DNA of 64,000 bases. Origin: Bog-950 sp964631835 (GTDB lineage: Bacteria; Bacteroidota; Bacteroidia; Chitinophagales; LD1). Made by a program: the position numbers and the translations under genes. The notes beneath the pieces were generated by a model. That model was not told where the DNA came from and did no database searches. It saw only the letters and a program-made list of their open reading frames with translations. Positions 1 through 9,278 of the stretch are shown in pieces (the stretch's first letter is position 1; the number at the start of each line of letters is the position of its first letter). Location of the stretch: positions 186,001 through 250,000 of the forward strand of contig CAZWAD010000001.1 of the NCBI GenBank assembly GCA_964631835.1, in the 5' to 3' direction.

Positions 1-112
1 GGCCATATTTTCAAAAATACGGGCTTCTCCTGCCCTTCCGAAGCTCATATTTTCAAGAATATGAGGTTTCCCCGCCCAGCCGGAGGGCATATTTTTAAAA
101 ATATAGGCACTA
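1..112. repeat. 42-bp tandem repeat with a palindromic core
   Basis: The segment starting CATATTTT occurs at 4, 46 and 88, exactly 42 bp apart. The core is a palindrome: CATATTTTCAAGAATATG at 46-63, with slightly degraded copies at 4 and 88. The alternating 21-bp halves are GC-rich and also resemble each other (cores TGCCCTTCCGAAG and CGCCCAGCCGGAGG). The array probably continues to the left of the window. It ends about 65 bp before the start codon at 176; the stretch between is AT-rich and shows no clear promoter. Confidence 0.8.
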
Positions 113-175
113 AAACCCCTGTTTTCATTCAAATTCTTCAAAAAACCAATTAAATAACCCTAAAACCAAGCCGCT

Positions 176-1360
176 ATGCCAGTAATTAGCCGTCCCGACA
201 CGAACCAAAAGCGCCTGATGGCGCTGCAAACCGCCAAAACCAAAGCCGATAACACCGCACCGGGCGATTTGGCTTTTTCAGCTGCCACGCTTACCCGCCT
301 CAACGCTTCGCTGCCGGTTTACGAAACCGAGCTGCAGCAAGAGGGCAGCGCGCTAAGTGCACAAGTGGCTGCCAGCAACACCGCCATTTCGGCAAAGGCA
401 AGGCTCAAAATGTTTATCTCGCACTTTTTTCAGGTGTTTAACTTCGGTGTTTCGCGCGGAGTTTATACTGCCGACCAGCGGGCGCATTTTAACCTCGATG
501 TAAGCAGCGATGACCTGCCGCGCCTCATTACCGAACAGGAAATTGCCAACTGGGGCGCGCAAATTGTAAGTGGCGATGCGGCACGCGTAGCAGCCGGTGG
601 TGCGGCAATGGCTAATCCATCAGCTGCGCAAGTGGGCGCTGAGCATACGCTGTATGTGGCAGCTCAGGCTGACCAAAGCACCAAAAAAGATGCTTACGAT
701 GAAGAGCAGGAAGAAGTGGCGGCACTGAACGAAGATACCGATGACCTGATTGCCGATATTTGGGATGAAGTGGCTTTTACTTTCCGTAAAGACAACCCCG
801 CATCGAGGCGCAGAAAAATGCGCGAATACGGGGTGGTGTTTGAGCAAAGCCCCGGTGAAAACCCCGACCCGGCTGAGTTTTCGTTTATGGGGCGCGTAAC
901 CGATGGCAACGGCAACCCTATAAACGATGCCGTGGTGGAAATTGTGCAAACCGGTGGTGTTATACTGACCGATAACAACGGTAATTATCTGATACCGCTT
1001 CTGCCACCGGGCAACTATACGCTCAACTATCACAAAGCCGGGCATGTGGACCAGCAGCGCGATAACCAAACTGCCGCACCGGGAATTATTACCGAAATAA
1101 ATGTCATCCTGCTGGCCTATGGAACCGTAAGCGGCACTGTAACCGACACCGGAATACCTTCCGCCAATGCAACTATTACCCTTAACGGCACTGGTTTAAG
1201 CGCCAACAGCGGTGCGGGAGGCAATTTCAGTTTTCCGGAAGTGGAACCGGGCAGCTATACCATCAGCGCATTCCTGAGCACCAACCCTGCCAACATCAAA
1301 ACTCAAAACATCACGGTTATTTCAGGCGGTAGTGTGGTGGTGAGTTTTAGTTTTCCGTAG
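176..1360 (+). CDS. Signal-less protein with two C-terminal carboxypeptidase-regulatory-like domains
   Basis: The protein has 394 residues. Residues 1-230 are mostly helical and Ala-rich, with no signal peptide or membrane segment, and match no family I recognise. From about 235 to 315 there is a carboxypeptidase regulatory-like (CarboxypepD_reg, prealbumin-like) domain with the usual GRVTDGNGNPINDAVVEI start and PPGNYTL end. A second, similar domain (GTVSGTVTDTGIPSANATI) runs from about 315 to the C-terminus. Such domains are usually extracellular, so the lack of an export signal is odd. There is no T9SS sorting domain. The architecture (helical N-terminus, beta-sandwich C-terminus, no signal) recalls the protein at 15127, and both genes lie behind palindromic repeats. 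Function unknown. Confidence 0.8.
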   Translation: MPVISRPDTNQKRLMALQTAKTKADNTAPGDLAFSAATLTRLNASLPVYETELQQEGSALSAQVAASNTAISAKARLKMFISHFFQVFNFGVSRGVYTADQRAHFNLDVSSDDLPRLITEQEIANWGAQIVSGDAARVAAGGAAMANPSAAQVGAEHTLYVAAQADQSTKKDAYDEEQEEVAALNEDTDDLIADIWDEVAFTFRKDNPASRRRKMREYGVVFEQSPGENPDPAEFSFMGRVTDGNGNPINDAVVEIVQTGGVILTDNNGNYLIPLLPPGNYTLNYHKAGHVDQQRDNQTAAPGIITEINVILLAYGTVSGTVTDTGIPSANATITLNGTGLSANSGAGGNFSFPEVEPGSYTISAFLSTNPANIKTQNITVISGGSVVVSFSFP

Positions 1361-1417
1361 AAGAAGTTGGGAATTTTGAGCGGGAAGAATATTTTTAAAC
1401 AACACAAACAAAAAATT

Positions 1418-2896
1418 ATGAGAAGAATTCTAATTCTCTTCGCTTTTGGTTTTTTCGGCTTGGTGCGGGCGCAAACTCCGTTGGATATTACTTTGGTTAA
1501 AAATGGACTTGACCCAAAAAAAGGAGAGCGACTGATGGGAATAATTGGCAGTCGCACAGAGGGGTTGTGTCTTGTTTGGTCAGATAAATCTGAAAATCTG
1601 TTTATTGGAAAATTGATGCCCGATAACAACATTGAAAGAAAACAATCGGTGCCTTTGGGTGATAAGAATAAACTGACATATATACTCGAATCACCTGATG
1701 GGACTCCCTTTTATAAACTTGGCAACAAATATCTATACATAAGCAATGATTATTCACAACGCACAGTTGGTGCTTATGAATTAGACATAAAGGATGGAAA
1801 AATTAAAACTCCTTTCAAAAATTTAGCTACGGAAGACAAAACAAGCACAAGAGAAAATTGGAATATCTGGGTTTCTTCTAACAATAGCAAATTATGGATT
1901 GTCCAACCATATCCAACCTCAAAGAAAGTAATGCAAAAAGTTTGTACCGTTTTTGATGAAAATTTGAAACAGATAAAAAGGTCGATAGTCGATTTTGGGT
2001 TGGAAAGAAAGGTCATTGACATTATGAGTTATGCCACTGATGAGAAAGACCTTTATTGTTTATATAGGAAAATGGATCAGAACCATTCCGTTTTGGAAAT
2101 AGTAAAGCTGAACGGGGAGACACCAGAAAAAGTTGCATCATTTACTATGAATGACATAGACGCATCCAGTTCATATTTTCGAGGATATATGAAAGCAGAA
2201 CTGAAGATTTATAAAGGGAGTATGTCAGCGGTAGGTTATTATGCCAAAGATAATGCTGGTGTAAACGGCATTTTTGTTTGTCAGGTGCTTAATGGAAAGC
2301 AAGAGGATGTTCGGTATTATCCTTTTGATGAAGCCTTAGCTAAGCGATATGGGGAATCGTGTAAACACGCTGCTTCACATAAAAAAGATTATGGCGCACA
2401 CTCTGATGAACTACGATTACATAGTGTTACTCTTGACCCTGATAACGGAGATCTCTACATTACCGGACAACCTGAATATGATAATATAACCAACCAAGAG
2501 AACTATTGGTACTCCAGAGGAAATATTTACATGGCAAGAATTAGCCAAGCCGGCTTGTTGATATATAGTGTTAAAATACCTAACCAAAGAACCAATAATC
2601 ATAGTGTCAGCTACTATAACCTGTTGAGCAATCACAAACAGTACGTCCTTTTCTGCGATTCAAAGGACAACACAAATAGTATTGCTCAAACCGATAAAAA
2701 ACCGGTGGAGTTAAAAGTAAGTGCCAATGGTGATGATGTTGTTGTCGTGATAGATGAGAAGGGCGAAATGAAAAGGTATCTAACAGGTTTATCCGGTGGC
2801 GCGACTGACGCATACCAAGAAAAACCAATGCAAACAGATTCAAATGAATTTATGTTTAAAGCGGGCAAAGATTTAATTTTTATTAAACCGAGGTAA
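1418..2896 (+). CDS. Secreted protein of unknown function
   Basis: The start at 1418 is chosen because it opens with a clean signal peptide (MRRILILFAFGFFGLVRAQ, cleavage likely after RAQ); an upstream in-frame ATG at 1367 would put 17 polar residues before it. The mature part of about 470 residues has many beta-strand-like segments and recurring phrases such as NGDLYITGQPE and DEKGEMKRYL, which suggest a beta-propeller-like or WD-type extracellular protein, but I recognise no named family. No T9SS sorting domain or lipobox is visible. It follows the previous gene by 57 bp and may be cotranscribed with it. Confidence 0.75.
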   Translation: MRRILILFAFGFFGLVRAQTPLDITLVKNGLDPKKGERLMGIIGSRTEGLCLVWSDKSENLFIGKLMPDNNIERKQSVPLGDKNKLTYILESPDGTPFYKLGNKYLYISNDYSQRTVGAYELDIKDGKIKTPFKNLATEDKTSTRENWNIWVSSNNSKLWIVQPYPTSKKVMQKVCTVFDENLKQIKRSIVDFGLERKVIDIMSYATDEKDLYCLYRKMDQNHSVLEIVKLNGETPEKVASFTMNDIDASSSYFRGYMKAELKIYKGSMSAVGYYAKDNAGVNGIFVCQVLNGKQEDVRYYPFDEALAKRYGESCKHAASHKKDYGAHSDELRLHSVTLDPDNGDLYITGQPEYDNITNQENYWYSRGNIYMARISQAGLLIYSVKIPNQRTNNHSVSYYNLLSNHKQYVLFCDSKDNTNSIAQTDKKPVELKVSANGDDVVVVIDEKGEMKRYLTGLSGGATDAYQEKPMQTDSNEFMFKAGKDLIFIKPR

Positions 2897-3019
2897 TTTA
2901 AGTCCCCCCTTTAGTTTAATACCGTTGAAGTCCGCGCCCCCGCCCCTTTGCGCATTTATCACCCTCCATTTTGTAAACTTGTTCTTAATTACGAACTTGT
3001 TTCGCCAATTTCAACTCTT
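2897..3019. repeat. Partial copy of a dispersed G/C-run intergenic repeat
   Basis: The stretch AAGTCCCCCCTTTAG near 2901-2915 resembles the better copies at 33179-33207 and 37103-37133. It is followed by C-rich sequence and by GTTCTTAATTACGAAC (2990-3005), an inverted repeat with 4-bp arms. Confidence 0.4.
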
Positions 3020-6000
3020 ATGAAAGCAACCCAACTCTTTCTGCCCGTTACCCTTTGCTTTTTTCTCCTAAAGATTCAGGCACATGAACCCGCAGCGGCC
3101 CCAATCAAACTCATTAAAAACCTCGGTCAGCAGCACCCCAATGTTTTATACTCTGCCGGGCTGAACGGTGGCGTGGTTTATCTGGAGCGCAACGCCCTGA
3201 CTTACGCTTTTTATCATGCCGCTGACCTCGCCCGCCTTGACAAATACTTTCACGACAACGAGTACCTGCATTCACAGAGCGACCAAAGCCCGCAGCTTCG
3301 CGGCCATGCTTACCGGGTTCATTTTGAAAACGCAAACCCCAATCCGCAAGTAGCCGAAGCCGCAAAGTGCCGGGAGTATTACAATTACTTCTTCGGACAG
3401 GACGAGAGCAAATGGGCGGGCAATGTTCCCTTGTTCGGGGAAGTTGTTTACAAAAATGTTTACCCGCGCATTTCATTATCGGTTCATAGTGCCGGAGCAA
3501 ATCTCGAATACGATTTTATTGTTAGTGCTGGTGCTGATGTTTCCCTCATTGCGCTCCGCTTCGAAGGGGCCGATGGCTTATTCATCCGCGATGGAAATCT
3601 TGTCATCAAAACTTCTGTGGCTGATATTATTGAGCAAAAGCCTTTTGCTTTTCAAATTATTGATGGTGAAAAGAAAACTATCCCCTGCGAATACCGGTTG
3701 AGCGGAAACAACGTAACTTTTCATTTTTCCGAAGGATACGACAACCGCTATGAATTAGTGATTGACCCTGTAGTTGTTGCTGCCACTTATTCGGGAACAA
3801 CTTACCGCGCTTACGCCCACACCGCCACGTACGATGCTGCCGGTAATATTTATTCTGCGGGCAAAGCATTTTCGGTGAATACCAACGGCACCGGTGCGGG
3901 TTACCCGGCTACAGTTGGCGCGTTTCAAACAACACATGCGGGTGGCTTCCAGGATATTTGTATCAGCAAATACAATCCCGATGGCTCGGCTTTGTTGTGG
4001 GCTACTTATTTGGGAGGTGTAAGGCAGGAACAGCCGCACAGCTTGGTGGTTAATGCCGCCCAGCAATTATATATCTATGGCAGTTCCAATTCCGAAAACT
4101 ACCCGGTTAGCGCCACCGGTTACCAGCGCACCAACCCTACCGACAATTTCGGAAATCACTTGACAGATATTATAGTTACTAAACTCAACACCACCGGTTC
4201 TGCCTTAATCGGCTCAACTTATGTGGGCGGCAACACCGAGCAGGACGGAGTGAACTATTCTTCGGTTCTCCGGTATTATGGCGATTACTACAAGGGCGAA
4301 ATAATTATTGACTCGCTCGACAACGCTTACATTGCCAGCTATGGCCGCTCGGCTAACTTTCCGGTTACATCCGGTGCGTATCAGACAACCTATGGCGGAG
4401 GATATCAGGACGGAGTTGTGTTTAAACTCAACAGCAACCTGTCTGCACTTTTGTGGAGTACCTTTCTTGGCGGGCCGGGTGAAGATGCCTGCTATGGTTT
4501 GAAGCTTGATGCCAATGGAAATGTTTTCGTCACCGGTGCCATTTCAAGCAACATACTCACCAACACCGCAGGAACTATCCGCCCGAGCTACACCGGTGGC
4601 TTGTTCGATGCCTACGTGGCGAACCTCAGCGCCAACGGACAGACCATGCTCAAGTCCACCTACTTCGGCACCGTGAGCGAAGAGCAGGCTTACCTGCTTG
4701 ACTTAGACAAATACGGTGATGTCTACATTTTTGGTGCAACACCCAATAGTGCTATTCAACCTACACCGGGTGCTTACCAGGGAGTAATGAATGGCTCATT
4801 TATCGCGAAACTGAAACCAACGCTTGACTCCACCTATTTCATTACCACCTTCAATCAACTGGCGCCCACAGCACTCATGATTGACGAGTGCGATTACATC
4901 TATGCCATTGGTCACGGAGGATTGAACACTTCCATTGGAAATTTATCCGGCTTCACTACTACTGCCGGGGCATTTCAAACAGTCAGCGGAGGCTTTTACA
5001 TGCTTACGCTGGAGCCAAATGCCTCCGCATTGCGTTTCGGCTCTTATTACGGTCCGCAGGATTCGCATGTGGACGGAGGCACCTGCCGCTTCGACAGGCG
5101 CGGAGTTATTTACCACGCGCTTTGCACCGATAAAACAACCTTATATACCACGCCTACCGCTTTCCGAACCAACAAGACCTCCAACGATTTCGACAACACG
5201 GTTTTCAAAATTGATTTCGAGGCGGAGCGCGTAAATGCCGATGCTTTGGCTGCGGTGGCGGGCAGCAGCGATACTTCTTCTTCCATAGCTTCCTGTATTC
5301 TTCCGTTACCGGTTCAGTTTATCAACCGCTCGGTAAATGCCGTGCAGTATGAATGGCACTTCGGCAATGGCGACTCTTCCACCGCCCAGCACCCGCTTTA
5401 TACGTATACCACCAGCGGCAATTACCAGGTGATGCTCATTGCCCGGGATTCAGCCACATGCAACAAAGCCGATACCGCCTACTTAACCGTTAACACCGCC
5501 CAGGGCGTTGCGCTCAGCGCTGCGGCCACCAACACCCCCTGCAACGGCAACACCGGCACCGCTTCGGTTACGGTAACTGCGGGCACGGCTCCCTTCAGCT
5601 ATTTATGGAACACCGGTGACACCACTTCGGCTATTGCGAATCTTACTTCGGGAACTTACTCCGTTACGGTAAGCGCAGCCGGAAACTGCTCCGCCACTTC
5701 TTCGGTTGCCGTTACTTCTTCCAACGGGGTTACCCTTTCCATTTCTTCAACCAACACCACCTGCGGCAACAGCAACGGAACGGTTACGGTAAATACTTCC
5801 ACCGGCTCTTCACCGTTTACGTATCTCTGGAATAATTCCTCCGCCTCGCCTTCGCTCACTAATCTTGCGGCAGGAAATTATTCGGTAACGGTAACCGATG
5901 CCAACAGTTGCAGTGCATCAGCCAGCGCAGCGGTCGGCTCATCGGGAGTAACCCCACCAGTGGTTTCTTCCGACAAAGCCATTATGTGCTCGGGCGACAG

Positions 6001-6646
6001 CGCCCGTATTTGTGCGCCACCGGGCTATTCGGCTTACCAGTGGAACACCGGCCAGCAGGATTCCTGCATTTACACGCGGCTGGCGGGCAACTATTATGTA
6101 ACCGCCACCGACATGAACAACTGCTCCGCTTCATCATCGGCTGTTTCCGTTGGCGTTTATCCGCTGCCCCCGGTTTCCATCAGCGTAAATGGCGATACCC
6201 TGACGGGTTATAATGCCGTAACTTACCAATGGTATTTGAACAATACGGCTATACCGGGCGCAAACTCCAGCACTTACATTGCTACAGTTTCGGGCGACTA
6301 TACATTAGCCGTAACCGACAGCAACGGCTGTCGCGCGGCTTCAACCAAAGTTGCGGTTACTTTAACGGGAGTTACGGAATTTAACAAAGAAGCGGGTCTG
6401 ATAATTTATCCGAATCCATCGGATGGGAATTTTGAGTTGCGGATTGAAAATTTTGAATTGAAACAACCAATATTTGCGATAGTGTTTGATGTTACAGGCA
6501 GAAGAATTTTTGAGCAGAAAATAAATTCTTCTTTAGCCACACTGAATTTGGAAACTTTTTCGCGAGGGGTTTATTTCCTGAAAATAGAGGGAAACAAATT
6601 CTCTGAAACAAAAAAGCTATTACTTTTTCAGCCCAATCTCCACTAA
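3020..6646 (+). CDS. Large T9SS-secreted protein with SBBP-type, PKD and SprB-type repeats
   Basis: The start at 3020 gives a good signal peptide (MKATQLFLPVTLCFFLLKIQA); the frame is open further upstream but unconvincing. The protein has 1208 residues. The N-terminal part resembles the DUF7948/beta-propeller (SBBP repeat) proteins of Bacteroidota, with recurring phrases such as LLWATYLGG, LIGSTYVGG and LLWSTFLGG, one per repeat. A PKD domain follows at about 766-825 (YEWHFGNGDSSTAQHPLYTY), then two or three SprB-type repeats (NTPCNGNTGTASVTVTAG) and an Ig-like stretch. The last 80 residues are a type A T9SS sorting domain (IIYPNPSDGNFEL ... GVYFLKI). It should be exported by T9SS and sit on the surface or be released. 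The sorting domain contains a NFELRIENFELK segment that looks like an absorbed dispersed repeat. Its 3' end overlaps the convergent gene by 27 bp. Confidence 0.9.
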   Translation: MKATQLFLPVTLCFFLLKIQAHEPAAAPIKLIKNLGQQHPNVLYSAGLNGGVVYLERNALTYAFYHAADLARLDKYFHDNEYLHSQSDQSPQLRGHAYRVHFENANPNPQVAEAAKCREYYNYFFGQDESKWAGNVPLFGEVVYKNVYPRISLSVHSAGANLEYDFIVSAGADVSLIALRFEGADGLFIRDGNLVIKTSVADIIEQKPFAFQIIDGEKKTIPCEYRLSGNNVTFHFSEGYDNRYELVIDPVVVAATYSGTTYRAYAHTATYDAAGNIYSAGKAFSVNTNGTGAGYPATVGAFQTTHAGGFQDICISKYNPDGSALLWATYLGGVRQEQPHSLVVNAAQQLYIYGSSNSENYPVSATGYQRTNPTDNFGNHLTDIIVTKLNTTGSALIGSTYVGGNTEQDGVNYSSVLRYYGDYYKGEIIIDSLDNAYIASYGRSANFPVTSGAYQTTYGGGYQDGVVFKLNSNLSALLWSTFLGGPGEDACYGLKLDANGNVFVTGAISSNILTNTAGTIRPSYTGGLFDAYVANLSANGQTMLKSTYFGTVSEEQAYLLDLDKYGDVYIFGATPNSAIQPTPGAYQGVMNGSFIAKLKPTLDSTYFITTFNQLAPTALMIDECDYIYAIGHGGLNTSIGNLSGFTTTAGAFQTVSGGFYMLTLEPNASALRFGSYYGPQDSHVDGGTCRFDRRGVIYHALCTDKTTLYTTPTAFRTNKTSNDFDNTVFKIDFEAERVNADALAAVAGSSDTSSSIASCILPLPVQFINRSVNAVQYEWHFGNGDSSTAQHPLYTYTTSGNYQVMLIARDSATCNKADTAYLTVNTAQGVALSAAATNTPCNGNTGTASVTVTAGTAPFSYLWNTGDTTSAIANLTSGTYSVTVSAAGNCSATSSVAVTSSNGVTLSISSTNTTCGNSNGTVTVNTSTGSSPFTYLWNNSSASPSLTNLAAGNYSVTVTDANSCSASASAAVGSSGVTPPVVSSDKAIMCSGDSARICAPPGYSAYQWNTGQQDSCIYTRLAGNYYVTATDMNNCSASSSAVSVGVYPLPPVSISVNGDTLTGYNAVTYQWYLNNTAIPGANSSTYIATVSGDYTLAVTDSNGCRAASTKVAVTLTGVTEFNKEAGLIIYPNPSDGNFELRIENFELKQPIFAIVFDVTGRRIFEQKINSSLATLNLETFSRGVYFLKIEGNKFSETKKLLLFQPNLH

Positions 6647-7570
6647 TCTTTCGTTCAGGTATTCGCCAGCTGAAATAGGGGCATAGGCAAGCGGGTGTTT
6701 TTCGGTGACACAACTTGGCAGACAGTCTAGGCGCATTTCGCTGCGCGGATGCATAAAGAAAGGAATGGAGAAACGCGAAGTATGCCATTTTTCGCGCGGA
6801 GGGTTCACCACGCGGTGAGTGGTTGATTTCAGCTTGTTGTTGGTAAGCCGCTGGAGCATGTCGCCCACGTTCACCACTATGCAACCTTCAGGAGCGGTAA
6901 TATCAAGCCACTCACCTTGTCTGTTAAGAAGCTGCAAGCCTTCGGCAGAAGCGCCAACCAGAAGCGTAATCAGGTTAATGTCCTCATGCTGCTCGGCACG
7001 CACCGCACTTTTCGGCTCTTGCGTAATTGGCGGATAATGAATCGCCCTCACAATCGAATTGCCGTTGTGCACATGCTTGTCGAAATAAAACTCGCCAATG
7101 CCTAGGTGAATGGCAATGGCGCGCAGCAGCTCCCGCCCCGAATCTTCAAACGATTTGTAAAGCCGGGTTCCCAAATCGAAGAAACCGGGCAGTTCATCTA
7201 CCTCGAGGTTGCCGGGATAATGTTCTATGGGAAGGTCTTCGCCTTCCACTATCTGCCCCATTTGCCAGAATTCTTTCAAGTCAGGCGCATCATAACCTTT
7301 CGCGGTTTCTTTGCCAAACGAAGTATAACCGCGCTGCCCGGCCAGTTCGGGAACTTCATATTTCTTTTTGACGGCAACAGGAAGGGAAAAGAATTTTTTC
7401 ACCGCGTCATAATATTCATTTATCAGTTCCTGTGGCACTCCGTGGTTTTTTACTGAAACAAAGCCCACATCTTCAAACGCTCTGCCGAGTTGTTCAACAA
7501 ATTTCTGCTTGCGTTCTCCTCCGGCAAGAAAATCGGAGATGTCAACGGTGGGAATGGAATGGGAACTCAT
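6620..7570 (-). CDS. Isopenicillin N synthase-family 2-oxoglutarate/Fe(II) dioxygenase
   Basis: The 316-residue protein has the family's N-terminal DIOX_N region (IPTVDISDFLAGG ... GFVSVKNHGVP) and a jelly-roll core with all iron ligands: His195 and Asp197 in EQHEDINL and His252 in STTHRVVNPP. Arg266 and Ser268 (RFSIPFF) form the RxS motif that binds 2-oxoglutarate. The family hydroxylates or oxidatively modifies small molecules in the cytoplasm; the substrate cannot be told from sequence. It stands alone, convergent with the upstream gene and 28 bp downstream of the glycosyltransferase stop at 7599, so it is probably transcribed separately. Confidence 0.93.
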   Translation of the reverse strand: MSSHSIPTVDISDFLAGGERKQKFVEQLGRAFEDVGFVSVKNHGVPQELINEYYDAVKKFFSLPVAVKKKYEVPELAGQRGYTSFGKETAKGYDAPDLKEFWQMGQIVEGEDLPIEHYPGNLEVDELPGFFDLGTRLYKSFEDSGRELLRAIAIHLGIGEFYFDKHVHNGNSIVRAIHYPPITQEPKSAVRAEQHEDINLITLLVGASAEGLQLLNRQGEWLDITAPEGCIVVNVGDMLQRLTNNKLKSTTHRVVNPPREKWHTSRFSIPFFMHPRSEMRLDCLPSCVTEKHPLAYAPISAGEYLNERLVEIGLKK

Positions 7571-7598
7571 GAATGCTAATTAAAGTTAGATAGTGGTT

Positions 7599-9179
7599 TC
7601 AGTCAAGAGACTGAGTTGTTTCTTCCCTGCCATTACTGTCTAAGGATAAATGAAATACTTTTTCTATAAAAACGCCATCCTGGTATTCATCTGGGAAGGT
7701 AATAAACACTCCTTTGTTTCTGTTATTTTCTTTTAAAAATTCGTAAGCATTTTCCACACTATTGCAATATCTGATATTCCGCCTAGAATAAAATATAAGT
7801 TGAGGGTCTATGTTTCTTTTTAGAAAGATGACCTCCCTATTTGTTACTTGTTCTTTAATTACATGTGCTGTGAGTTCTTGCCTCTTGTGAAAAGTAACGA
7901 AATCGACAGGATTGTTCATCACCTGAAATTCTGTAACCATTAAAACAATCACTACCACCAACCCAACCCGCAACTTCCTTAAAGAAATAGCTCCGCTCTT
8001 TTTCACTTTATCATAAAGAATGCCGAGCAGCACGCTAAAGAAAAGCGAAGCATAAAGTGCCGTAAAATCATGCTGAGAATAATTGAGGAAGAAAAAGTGC
8101 ATGAGTACTACCGGTGTTACACTCAGCCAGATAAACCGGTAGCCGTTTTCGCTGAAAACAATTTTCAGTTTCTTCCTGCTCACCGATAGCCAGATGAACA
8201 ACAGAATAACAAGGTAAATAACATTGTAATGAATGAGATAATTGTAGAGAATGTTTTTCAGATACCAGAGGTAGGAAAACATAAAATGCAGCAAGCCGTG
8301 TTCGGCATCGGCAATGCTTCCGCGCACAAGGTACCGGCTGAGCATTTCGTAAATGTACGCTCGCAGGCCGCTTATTTGCGAATACTGGTAAACAATCAAC
8401 TGACCGGCAATAAGCGTAACAAAAAAAGTGCTCCAGATAAGTATGCGGAAGCCTTTGATGTCGCGCACATGCAGCAGCGAGTAAACCAGCACACCAAAGG
8501 CAAAGAACAACCCCAGCCACGAGGTGTAAATCATCAGCCCCAAGCAGGTGATGTAAAAGAAAATGTATTTGGGTGAATAGAACTTCTGCCGGATAATCAT
8601 TTTGAGCGCTATGTAAACCCCGATAATAAAGAGCAGGTGAACCGCCATATCGCTCATGTACACATTGCTCTGAAACCAGAGCGTAACCGGCAGAAAAATG
8701 TAAAGAGTAAAAGCCACTATGGCGCTGCGGTAAGGCAAAGCGCGCGCGCGGTTAAAACTAAGGAGGCAAACCGTAAAATAAATAAACAGCCCGCTCAGAA
8801 AATGAAGGGCAAGGTTGACGATTTGCAGCGGCAGTACATCCGGACGAACATGCAACACTTTGAAAATGAAAAACGGAAAGTAATACGCAAAAGGCGGATG
8901 GGAAACATAATAGTAGTTCCCTTCCTTATCAAGCATCTTACCGGTTTGGTTTGCGTGGTTGTTGATGAACTTATCGGCCTGGTTGTTATAAGTCATCACC
9001 GGGTTGTAGTTGTATTTCGCAATGCCGTTATCGTACCATATTTGCATGATACGCAGGGAAATAGCCGTGCAGAACTCATGATGTTTGGAAAGCGGACGAT
9101 TAAGCTGCGGCAAACGAACAGCCACCGAAAGCAGGAAAATTCCGAAGAGAATGGGTAAAGTTCGTTTGATGAAAAACAT
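7599..9179 (-). CDS. Membrane glycosyltransferase of the ArnT/PMT (GT39/GT83) type
   Basis: The 526-residue protein has about ten hydrophobic segments, starting with an N-terminal one (LPILFGIFLLSVAVRLP), and a first large loop carrying an acidic motif (RPLSKHHEF) in the place where family members have catalytic acidic residues. The loop also holds YYYVSHPPFAYYF, typical of lipid-phosphate-sugar-dependent transferases. The C-terminal 110 residues form a soluble domain. Such enzymes move a sugar from polyprenyl phosphate to lipid or protein on the periplasmic side. Acceptor and sugar are unknown. It is not in an obvious operon: a palindromic repeat separates it from asnS. Confidence 0.8.
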   Translation of the reverse strand: MFFIKRTLPILFGIFLLSVAVRLPQLNRPLSKHHEFCTAISLRIMQIWYDNGIAKYNYNPVMTYNNQADKFINNHANQTGKMLDKEGNYYYVSHPPFAYYFPFFIFKVLHVRPDVLPLQIVNLALHFLSGLFIYFTVCLLSFNRARALPYRSAIVAFTLYIFLPVTLWFQSNVYMSDMAVHLLFIIGVYIALKMIIRQKFYSPKYIFFYITCLGLMIYTSWLGLFFAFGVLVYSLLHVRDIKGFRILIWSTFFVTLIAGQLIVYQYSQISGLRAYIYEMLSRYLVRGSIADAEHGLLHFMFSYLWYLKNILYNYLIHYNVIYLVILLFIWLSVSRKKLKIVFSENGYRFIWLSVTPVVLMHFFFLNYSQHDFTALYASLFFSVLLGILYDKVKKSGAISLRKLRVGLVVVIVLMVTEFQVMNNPVDFVTFHKRQELTAHVIKEQVTNREVIFLKRNIDPQLIFYSRRNIRYCNSVENAYEFLKENNRNKGVFITFPDEYQDGVFIEKVFHLSLDSNGREETTQSLD

Positions 9180-9218
9180 AGCTTAATTGCGGAATAAAAA
9201 TACAAGAATACCGGTAAA

Positions 9219-9268
9219 CACTAAGACACAAAAGCGCAAGGCATTCTTCGCGTCTTTGTGTCTTTGTG
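9219..9268. repeat. Long imperfect inverted repeat (CACTAAGACACAAA / CTTTGTGTCTTTGTG)
   Basis: Left arm CACTAAGACACAAAAGCG and right arm CGTCTTTGTGTCTTTGTG pair over about 22 bp around a short loop, with a few mismatches. This motif recurs between genes in many bacterial genomes, including Bacteroidota, as a dispersed palindromic element. Here it fills the 99-bp gap between asnS and the glycosyltransferase gene and could act as a processing or stability hairpin. Confidence 0.75.
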
Positions 9269-9278
9269 AAAATGGTTT

